Positions 9,001 to 14,922 of a stretch of 64,000 nucleotides of DNA are shown here, piece after piece; positions within the stretch are counted from its first letter, which is position 1, and the number at the start of each line of letters is the position of its first letter. This DNA comes from SpSt-398 sp041752235 (GTDB lineage: Bacteria > Bacteroidota > Bacteroidia > Chitinophagales > Chitinophagaceae). The stretch lies in contig JBGSHM010000019.1 of assembly GCA_041752235.1 (NCBI GenBank), forward strand, positions 61,010 through 125,009, read 5' to 3'. Made by a program: the position numbers and the translations under genes. Under the pieces are notes generated by a model. The model saw only the letters and a list, made by a program, of their open reading frames with translations, was not told where the DNA came from and did not search any database.

Positions 9001-10780
9001 GACCGGCAAGGCTGTGAATACAAACCCGGAAGAAAAAGTGGCGCTTGACCTGAAATTCAATTTAAAGGATTCAGCAGGCACCGTAGATGATGTGTTGGAG
9101 GTCAATGCTGAAAATTATCCTATCAATATCGTAGAGCGTTTTACCGGTGCCTTGTTCTCCGACCTCGAAGGATATGCTACCGGCAAGGTCAAACTCATCA
9201 ATCCAGGTGGAAAGATCAAAGTAATAGGTAAACCCAAATTGCGTAATGCCGCTGTCACTGTAGATTTTACCAAATGCCGGTATGAATTACAGGATACGGA
9301 GATCGAGTTCACCGAAAATGAGATCAACCTGGGCACGCTTACCCTGCGTGACCGTTTCCAGCGGCAGGCCACTGTACAAGGATGGATCCAACACAAATCA
9401 TTTGGCGACATGTCGTACAACATTACGGCGCGCACCGGGGTATTGCCACTGGAGCTATTGAACACTACCGAGAAAGACAATCAAACCTTCTTTGGCCGGG
9501 CAAGAGGAACGGGTTCACTGGTGTTGACCGGGCCTCAATCCGATATGCAGCTTAAGATCAACGCCTCTGCCTCCAATAACGACAGCTCCTATATCACCAT
9601 CCTTTCTTCGGATAGCCGGGAATCGGGCATCTCCGATTTTATGGTGGAAAGACAATACGGACAGGAAATGATCGCAGGTAAGACCCTGGGTGGAGAAACA
9701 AACATCACCTATAATGTAGACCTCCGTGCCAATACCCTGGTCACGGTCAACGTAATCCTTGATCCATTGACCGGTGATCAGATCCAGGGAAGGGGAACTG
9801 GGGATCTGAAGATTCGTTCCGGTACGCGGGAAGACCTTTCCATTCGGGGTCGTTATGATATCACCGAGGGAAGTTATATGTTCACCTTTCAGTCCTTTAT
9901 CCGTAAGCCCTTTGAATTATTGAAGAATGCCGGAAACTATATCGAGTGGACCGGCGACCCTTATAATGCCAATATCCGTATTGATGCCATGTATAGAAAT
10001 GATAAGAAGGTCAGTTTTGCCCCCATTGTCAATAGCGGCGTCAACCTCAACAGCAATAACGCCAATATCCGGGACTATGTCTATGTGATTGCCAAACTGA
10101 GAGGCGATCTCTTCCGTCCCGATATCAGTTTTGCCCTGGATTTTCCAGAGGGCAGTCCGGCCAAGACGGACCCCGAACTTTCCTTTACGTTCAAACAGCT
10201 TCAGAACAATGAAGATGAATTGAATAAACAGGTAGCTTATCTGATCCTCTCGGATAATTTTGCTCCCTTGGGGAACTCCACGGCCGACATTACTTCTTTT
10301 GGCGATGCGGTGGTCAATACCATTACGGGTAAGATCGCTAATGAAGTAAATAAGTTGCTGAATAACTTCCTGACCAAGATCGATCCCAATTTGCGCATCA
10401 ATTTCAGTAGTTCCTTTCAGCGTGATTTCTTTAACCAGAGTACCAGTACGATAGGCTTTGACCGCGCGAGTTCCAATCTTACGATCGGACGATCCTTCCT
10501 CGACAACCGGATCATCCTGACCGTGGAGGGTGCCTTTGACGTACCCATCCGGGCCGATGCCAATTATACCACCCAGTTGCTACCCAATATCACCACGGAG
10601 ATATTGATCAATAAAAGCGGGTCTTTGCGAGCGACCTTCTTCTATAAAGAGAATATTGATTTTCTTACCGGCGCCAGCTTTACATCCAATAGTAAGGCCC
10701 GCAAGTATGGAACGAGTTTGGCCTTCCGGAAAGAATTTGATTATATATTACCTCGAAAGAAGAAGAAAGCAAATAAATAG
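6029..10780 (+). CDS. tamB: translocation/assembly module TamB-like protein
   Basis: 1583 residues. One N-terminal membrane anchor (residues ~8-28, VLGILLFLLTACYLMI) precedes a very long periplasmic beta-rich region of AsmA/DUF3971-like repeats and a C-terminal TamB (DUF490) domain from about residue 1200, with the GTGDLKIRSGTREDLSIRGR and LSDNFAPLG regions. TamB-like proteins bridge inner and outer membrane and support lipid transport or barrel assembly. Length exceeds the enterobacterial protein (~1260) and is typical of Bacteroidota. The start is TTG at 6029: an in-frame TAA lies immediately upstream, and the next ATG (residue ~27) would cut into the anchor. The downstream gap to tsaD is a repeat-rich A/T stretch. 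Confidence 0.9.
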   Translation: MSLKRFKKISLWVLGILLFLLTACYLMIQSEWGQNYITGKITSRLSKKLNAQVRIGHVSLSLFNKINIDDVLVEDQHQDTLITAGRIRVRITDWFFVKDEVELKYIGLEDARVQLKRTDSVWNYQFLIDYFSGGGGSGKGGVELDLKKIELTNVHFDQIDQWRGEDMKFYVGKLDLDAEAINFGQKQASINSLVLSQPELLIRQYVGNRPKKTTLKSPELPNGEKVIDSLLKWNKAGWVLQADLIEIKNGSFRTERAGKEPLPYFDGQHIAFTSIKAEFRQLHWEKDTIQTQLSLSSKERSGFEVKSIVANAKVTPESMAFTKMEIRTNKSIIRQAYTMRYVDFNNDMGDYINKVRMEADFADAEIDSDDIAFFSPNLSEWKKKIRVNGRARGTVSDLFADNLEISAGENTYLNGDISLVGLPDIDQTFIDFKANRFRTNYADATGLFPQLRKIKNPKLSSVQYLDFTGSFTGFIRDFVTYGNIQTNLGRITTDLNMKLPTGRAPIYSGNISAHNFQLGKFLDNSNLGAISFDGKVLGRGLEWESLIAGIDGRIKSVIVKNYEYKNITLNGQMDKRRFTGLATADDENLDMKMNGVIDLNGETPSFDLVAEINRASLKELNLSNENLGVNGKFNLNFTGDNIDNFLGTITGSNIEFIRDTVSLQLKGLSVISDIEDGKKLLSLESDEISGEVQGDFSLRELPAAFTLFLNKYYPSYIAPPRLDPGKEVFTFSIRTRYVDDLTKIIDPRITGLSNSTIKGRINLPNNELELDADIPYFAYNNIQFNNTQIQARGDLEKLSFTGAVDQVNFSDSTYLPNTKLSFVSQNDISDVRIVTDRNTGTLGNTEIGARVQTFDDGVSVQFDSSSFVLNGKKWSIDENGELSLRKNTVSYGQLVLRESNQEIKLSTIPSDIGDWNDVRIDLKDINLGDISPYVMKNGRVEGAASGTVMIEDPQNKLNILSDIRTNELRWDDDSIGQVNAKVTYISKTGELTGKAVNTNPEEKVALDLKFNLKDSAGTVDDVLEVNAENYPINIVERFTGALFSDLEGYATGKVKLINPGGKIKVIGKPKLRNAAVTVDFTKCRYELQDTEIEFTENEINLGTLTLRDRFQRQATVQGWIQHKSFGDMSYNITARTGVLPLELLNTTEKDNQTFFGRARGTGSLVLTGPQSDMQLKINASASNNDSSYITILSSDSRESGISDFMVERQYGQEMIAGKTLGGETNITYNVDLRANTLVTVNVILDPLTGDQIQGRGTGDLKIRSGTREDLSIRGRYDITEGSYMFTFQSFIRKPFELLKNAGNYIEWTGDPYNANIRIDAMYRNDKKVSFAPIVNSGVNLNSNNANIRDYVYVIAKLRGDLFRPDISFALDFPEGSPAKTDPELSFTFKQLQNNEDELNKQVAYLILSDNFAPLGNSTADITSFGDAVVNTITGKIANEVNKLLNNFLTKIDPNLRINFSSSFQRDFFNQSTSTIGFDRASSNLTIGRSFLDNRIILTVEGAFDVPIRADANYTTQLLPNITTEILINKSGSLRATFFYKENIDFLTGASFTSNSKARKYGTSLAFRKEFDYILPRKKKKANK

Positions 10781-10783
10781 GAT

Positions 10784-10865
10784 TACTAATTACTAATTAT
10801 GAATTATTAAGTGAAATCCCTTCCAGGAAGAACCTTAAATAATCAATAATTAATAATCAATAATT
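10784..10865. repeat. A/T-rich imperfect inverted repeat
   Basis: TTACTAATTACTAATTATG near 10784-10803 faces AATAATTAATAATCAATAAT near 10845-10865 as an imperfect inverted copy. The spacer is less A/T-rich and contains CCTTCCAGGAAG. It fills the tamB-tsaD gap. It could act as a weak hairpin, but no T-tract terminator is evident. Confidence 0.4.
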
Positions 10866-10870
10866 CGAAA

Positions 10871-10878
10871 TAAATTTG
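10871..10878 (+). promoter_or_regulatory. TAnnTTTG -7 element 4 nt before the tsaD ATG
   Basis: TAAATTTG ends four bases before ATG at 10883. With transcription starting about four bases past the element, the mRNA would begin at or next to the start codon. No clear TTG -33 element is seen. Confidence 0.5.
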
Positions 10879-10882
10879 CAGA

Positions 10883-11929
10883 ATGCCAACCATTCTCGCC
10901 ATAGAATCCAGTTGCGACGAAACCTCGGCGGCCGTCTGCCGCGACGGAAAGATCCTTTCCAATCTCATTGCTACGCAAAAAGTGCATGAAGCCTATGGTG
11001 GCGTGGTACCCGAACTCGCTTCCCGTGCGCATATGCAAAAGATTGTCCCGGTAGTACATGAAGCCCTGCAAGCAGCGGGAATAAAACCAAATGAGATAGA
11101 TGCGATAGGTTTTACGCGTGCCCCCGGCTTGATCGGCTCGCTTCTTGTAGGCGCACAATTCGCCAAATCCATGGCACTCACTCTGAATGTACCTCTGATC
11201 AGTGTACACCACATGCAGGCCCATGTATTGGCCAACCTGATTGATGAACCAAGACCTGATTTTCCTTTTCTCTGCCTCACCGTTAGTGGCGGTCACACAC
11301 AGATCGTTCGGTGCGATTCCCCAACCGCTATGCAGGTGATTGGAGAAACCATTGATGATGCGGCCGGAGAAGCTTTTGATAAATCAGCCAAATTGCTTGG
11401 ACTCCCCTATCCTGGTGGCCCCCTGATTGATAAATATGCAGTAACGGGTAACCCTACACGCTTTCAATTTCCGGAACCCCAGATTCCCGGACTCAATTTT
11501 AGTTTTAGTGGGTTAAAGACCGCCATACTTTATTTTTTACAAAATGCCGGCAAGAGCCAGGTGTACAAGGAAGAGAGCATGGCGACGGAAGAGGAACGAA
11601 GAATATTCATCGAAAATAACCTGGCTGATATCTGCGCATCCATTCAAAGCCGGATTGTAAGCATCCTGTTGAATAAGGTCAGGAAGGCGGCCATTCTTAC
11701 CGGTATTCGTGATATCTGTATAGCCGGAGGCGTTTCCGCCAATAGTGGACTTCGAAAATCATTTGAAGACCTTGGGAAGAAGCAGGGTTGGAATACCTTT
11801 ATCCCCGCTTTTCAGTATTGCACTGACAATGCCGGCATGATCGCAATTACTGCTTACTACAAGTTTCTCGAAGGGGAAAGTTCCCCACTTGATACAACTG
11901 TTTCGGCCCGTTCAGTATTTGAATCCTGA
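10883..11929 (+). CDS. tsaD: tRNA N6-adenosine threonylcarbamoyltransferase TsaD
   Basis: 348 residues, the usual length. It transfers the threonylcarbamoyl group from TC-AMP to A37 of ANN-decoding tRNAs in the TsaBDE complex in the cytoplasm. Visible hallmarks are IESSCDETSAAV at the N-terminus, the metal-binding HHMQAHVLANL (residues ~111-121), VSGGHTQIV, the DDAAGEAFDKSAKLLGLPYPGG loop, NFSFSGLKTA, IAGGVSANSGLR, and the final metal Asp in CTDNAGMIA. The start follows a TAnnTTTG element by only 4 nt. trmN6 follows after 5 nt, so the two tRNA A37/A-modification genes probably share a transcript. Confidence 0.97.
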   Translation: MPTILAIESSCDETSAAVCRDGKILSNLIATQKVHEAYGGVVPELASRAHMQKIVPVVHEALQAAGIKPNEIDAIGFTRAPGLIGSLLVGAQFAKSMALTLNVPLISVHHMQAHVLANLIDEPRPDFPFLCLTVSGGHTQIVRCDSPTAMQVIGETIDDAAGEAFDKSAKLLGLPYPGGPLIDKYAVTGNPTRFQFPEPQIPGLNFSFSGLKTAILYFLQNAGKSQVYKEESMATEEERRIFIENNLADICASIQSRIVSILLNKVRKAAILTGIRDICIAGGVSANSGLRKSFEDLGKKQGWNTFIPAFQYCTDNAGMIAITAYYKFLEGESSPLDTTVSARSVFES

Positions 11930-11934
11930 ACCTC

Positions 11935-12657
11935 ATGTCCAACCCCTATTTTCAGTTCAAACAATTTACGGTGTATCATGACCGCTGTGCCATGAAGGTT
12001 ACGACCGATGCCTGTATGTTTGGTGGCTGGGTGGCCCACTATCTTTCTGGACAGGATACAGGAGATAAATCTTTCCTGGATATAGGCACCGGCACGGGCT
12101 TGCTCAGCCTGATGATCGCGCAACAAACCAAGGCCCAAATAGATGCCATCGAGATCGACCCGGAAGCAGCAGCGCAGGCCACGGAGAATGTAGAAGCCTC
12201 TCCCTGGGCGGCAAGGATCAAGGTGATCTCAAAAGACCTTCTTCATTTTCACCCGGAGAAAAAGTATGACCAGATCATCACCAACCCTCCTTTTTATGAA
12301 AAGGAAATACCCTCAAACGATCCGGGCAAACAAGCTGCGCACCATGGAGAAGGGTTATTGCTGGAGGAATTATTTGATTGGGTAAAAAATAATCTGAAGC
12401 AGAACGGAAGATTTCATGCGTTGCTGCCGTTTAAACGCAAACAAGCCATACTTACACTATTAAGTAATGCAGGTTTTTTTGTGGAAGAATGGGTTGTGAT
12501 CAAACCAACGGGTAAGGCGTTGCCTTCGCGTATTTTATTGCGTGCTTCGTTGAAAAAACCAGTAATTGTTACTGAGTCAGAGGAACTGATTGCCGTTGAA
12601 GGAAATAGTTATAGTGATTTTTTTAAGGGATTGGTAACGGAATATTATTTGAGATGA
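11935..12657 (+). CDS. trmN6: tRNA1(Val) adenine(37)-N6-methyltransferase (YfiC/TrmN6-like)
   Basis: 240 residues. Class I SAM methyltransferase with the SAM loop DIGTGTGLLSLM (residues ~45-56), acidic strand end AIEIDPEAAAQA, and the N6-adenine catalytic motif NPPFY (~118-122). The N-terminal FQFKQFTVYHDRCAMKVTTD is typical of the YfiC family, which methylates A37 of tRNA1(Val). It lies 5 nt after tsaD, so functional pairing in tRNA modification is likely. The distinction from other small N6-adenine methyltransferases rests on the N-terminal motif and context. Confidence 0.88.
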   Translation: MSNPYFQFKQFTVYHDRCAMKVTTDACMFGGWVAHYLSGQDTGDKSFLDIGTGTGLLSLMIAQQTKAQIDAIEIDPEAAAQATENVEASPWAARIKVISKDLLHFHPEKKYDQIITNPPFYEKEIPSNDPGKQAAHHGEGLLLEELFDWVKNNLKQNGRFHALLPFKRKQAILTLLSNAGFFVEEWVVIKPTGKALPSRILLRASLKKPVIVTESEELIAVEGNSYSDFFKGLVTEYYLR

Positions 12658-12660
12658 TGA

Positions 12661-12735
12661 ACCGCGAGGACACAAAGACGCAAGGATACGCCAGGGATTA
12701 ATAGCGAAACCTGGCGTCCTTGCGACCTGGCGGTA
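12661..12735. repeat. intergenic inverted repeat, CGCAAGGA family
   Basis: ACCGC...CGCAAGGATACGCCAGG is mirrored by CCTGGCGTCCTTGCG...GGCGGT, leaving a loop of about 12 nt and a two-base bulge. It lies between the convergent trmN6 and dehydrogenase genes. A related sequence starting ACCGCAAAGGCGC occurs at the window's right end. It probably belongs to a dispersed palindromic family and may work as a bidirectional barrier to transcription. Confidence 0.7.
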
Positions 12736-12737
12736 AA

Positions 12738-13943
12738 CTAACTTTCCTCTTTGACATATTCCTCCAAATATTTGTACCCCTCTGTCAGCGACCCGTTCCT
12801 GGCCATTGTTGCGCGGTCGATGATCGCCGAGCCGCCTTTGACAAGGTCTTCCAAAATATATTTGATCAATTGTTCCCCAAAATACCGGCTTGCATCCCTT
12901 GGCAATTCATTCGGCAAATTTCCGACCGCCAATACATCAATGGAATTGGGAAGATAAGGTGCCGTTTTTTCCAGTGATTGCCGATCCACTCCATACACCG
13001 GGTTTTCAATTGTCTGATCACCCAGGTTGATCGGTACAGAACCATGTTCATCATCGGTGACATCGGAAATAGTTTGTATGATAAACCGGTCCGAACGGAT
13101 ATCTTCTTTCTCAAATAGTCGGGGTAAGCCCTTTTCCCAATACACACCGTTGAGCAGGATATCCGTTTGTTCAGAATAAGGAAGAAATTTACATTGATAG
13201 TGTTCCGGATAATGGTGAAAATCTTCGCGGCTGTATTTACCCGTTTCTTTGTGGGCATACAGTTCTGCTCCTTTCAGTTGAGTATAAACCGGATAGGAGA
13301 AACGCCTGGCCAGGTATTCATCCGGCTCCACCTCGTGGATTCCCATCAGGTTCATTACTTCCAATAATCCATGGGCCACTCTTCCCGAACCGGTCACGGC
13401 GATCTTGACATTGGGGAGTTTTAATCCAAAATAGGTATGGATCAATTCACGAAAACTTCTTTGTTTATAAACCCGGTCGAGGTTATAAAGTCCTTTCCGG
13501 AGTCCATAGGCCATCATCCCATTGTGGGCACCCACCACCCCGGCAAAAAAACCAAATCCAATGATCCGTTGCCCGTCTTCATGTTCCAGGCACTCGTAAT
13601 CTACCAGGGTTATCTTTTTATCCAAAATAGCCTTTAGCAGACCCCGGTTATGGGGTTGTTTCTTTTTGGTATGGGAGAAGAATAGGTAGGTCTTACCAGG
13701 TATGAGTTGATCAACCGGAACCTCTTTAATGCCAAATAAGATATCGCACTCGCTTATATCCTCCTGCACATCCACCCCGGCGTGGATATAATCCCGATCC
13801 GGAAAACACCGGTCAGGGGAATGTTGTACCACGATCTTCACCTGGTCACTCATTCGGTGAACCCACTTGCATTGGGCGGGTGTCAGGGCCACCCGGTTAT
13901 CGGCCGGTCTCTTTCCTTCCCGTATCAGTCCTATTTTAATCAT
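12738..13943 (-). CDS. saccharopine dehydrogenase-like NAD(P) oxidoreductase (AlaDH/PNT fold)
   Basis: 401 residues from the ATG at 13943. This start is chosen because MIKIGLIREGKRPADNRVAL is the standard opening of AlaDH/PNT N-terminal domains; an in-frame start 63 bases upstream would add an untypical tail. A Rossmann region with KIAVTGSGRVAHGLLEVMNL (~180-200) follows. Motifs such as FFSHTKKKQPHN, GFGFFAGVVGAHNGM and DVTDDEHGSVP resemble the lysine-forming saccharopine dehydrogenase/lysine-ketoglutarate reductase group more than alanine dehydrogenase. Substrate remains uncertain. The gene is monocistronic and convergent with trmN6. Confidence 0.78.
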   Translation of the reverse strand: MIKIGLIREGKRPADNRVALTPAQCKWVHRMSDQVKIVVQHSPDRCFPDRDYIHAGVDVQEDISECDILFGIKEVPVDQLIPGKTYLFFSHTKKKQPHNRGLLKAILDKKITLVDYECLEHEDGQRIIGFGFFAGVVGAHNGMMAYGLRKGLYNLDRVYKQRSFRELIHTYFGLKLPNVKIAVTGSGRVAHGLLEVMNLMGIHEVEPDEYLARRFSYPVYTQLKGAELYAHKETGKYSREDFHHYPEHYQCKFLPYSEQTDILLNGVYWEKGLPRLFEKEDIRSDRFIIQTISDVTDDEHGSVPINLGDQTIENPVYGVDRQSLEKTAPYLPNSIDVLAVGNLPNELPRDASRYFGEQLIKYILEDLVKGGSAIIDRATMARNGSLTEGYKYLEEYVKEES

Positions 13944-14069
13944 ATGGCTTAAATCTTGGGCAAATTTGACAGTAATTCGGCAAACGAACAAACTGATGAT
14001 TATCAATCAAATAATATAAAAAATGTAATATTTTAGCACAAAATTTGCTAGTAAGGGCATACGGGTGGT

Positions 14070-14077
14070 TACATTTG
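14070..14077 (+). promoter_or_regulatory. TAnnTTTG -7 element for the 14107 lipoprotein gene
   Basis: TACATTTG perfectly fits the consensus and lies 29 nt before ATG 14107. It lies downstream of the alternative in-frame start at 14065, which it therefore disfavours. Confidence 0.6.
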
Positions 14078-14106
14078 CCCGTTTAGATAGTACAAAAAGA
14101 AATAGC

Positions 14107-14886
14107 ATGGGCGCAAGGGTCATATTTTCCATTCTCAGTTTAGCGATGCTTGGCTTTACCTGGTCATGCCGGAAAGGTGGTGATGCCAAGGAGAATCCTT
14201 ATGTGCTGAGTTATGGTGATTCGATCTTTTATGTCAATCCTGCCCTGGGTGAGTACGAGATCCGGCCTACCGAAGTGAGACCTGGCGAATACATCGGCTT
14301 CCCGGATGGTGTTGAGATCGATGACGACGATGGCACCATCAAAGTGAATAATTCAGAAAGCGGGCTTCGCTACAAGATCACCCATGTATCCCCCGACGGA
14401 GACTCTACCTCGACCATGATCGTTGTTTCCGGATTAAATTTTTACGATAAGATCTACAACCTGGCCAATAACGATACCCTGGCCCTACCAGTATATAATG
14501 CCAACGGACAACCCTACCAACCCGGTTTGTTTGGCACAGGTACCAATAATGTATTTGATGATGGAAACGGATGTAACAGCCAGGGCTGTGCCGTATCCCT
14601 CACCAATGGCTCCATCAATCTCTTATCCACCATGCGCAATGGCGGTTTATTAAGCACAAATGATGACCAAAAGGAATTCACCTATTATTACCGGATGGAT
14701 GACCCCAGCCGAAAAGAACTCAATAAACTCAAGGTCAAATTATACTACTATAACACCCAGGCGGATATTCCCCAATACCTCTGGGATATCCTTCTTATTG
14801 ATCATGCCGGCACCATCCTGCGTACGGGTGGTACCCAACGGCTGGCACGTCCCCGCCCTCCCTGTATCATCATTGTAGGACAGTAA
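14107..14886 (+). CDS. hypothetical lipoprotein
   Basis: 259 residues from ATG 14107. A lipoprotein signal (MGARVIFSILSLAMLGFTWSC) is followed by RKGGDAKENP, so the mature lipid-anchored Cys is about residue 21. The body is beta-rich with repeated Asp/Asn-Gly turns and contains CNSQGC, a possible disulfide. The family is not recognised. The promoter at 14070 supports this start. It ends 36 nt before the TPR-CHAT gene, which has its own promoter-like element. A shared envelope role is possible but unproven. Confidence 0.75.
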   Translation: MGARVIFSILSLAMLGFTWSCRKGGDAKENPYVLSYGDSIFYVNPALGEYEIRPTEVRPGEYIGFPDGVEIDDDDGTIKVNNSESGLRYKITHVSPDGDSTSTMIVVSGLNFYDKIYNLANNDTLALPVYNANGQPYQPGLFGTGTNNVFDDGNGCNSQGCAVSLTNGSINLLSTMRNGGLLSTNDDQKEFTYYYRMDDPSRKELNKLKVKLYYYNTQADIPQYLWDILLIDHAGTILRTGGTQRLARPRPPCIIIVGQ

Positions 14887-14904
14887 TAACTCTCTGTATT
14901 TGAT

Positions 14905-14912
14905 TACATTTG
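14905..14912 (+). promoter_or_regulatory. TAnnTTTG -7 element of the TPR-CHAT gene
   Basis: TACATTTG lies 10 nt before ATG 14923, implying a very short 5' leader. It is identical to the element of the upstream lipoprotein gene. Confidence 0.5.
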
Positions 14913-14922
14913 ACCAATCAAT

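Noticed and set aside
14065..14106. Upstream start of the 14107 lipoprotein
   Set aside because: The TACATTTG promoter element lies inside this stretch, and the lipoprotein signal begins at 14107.
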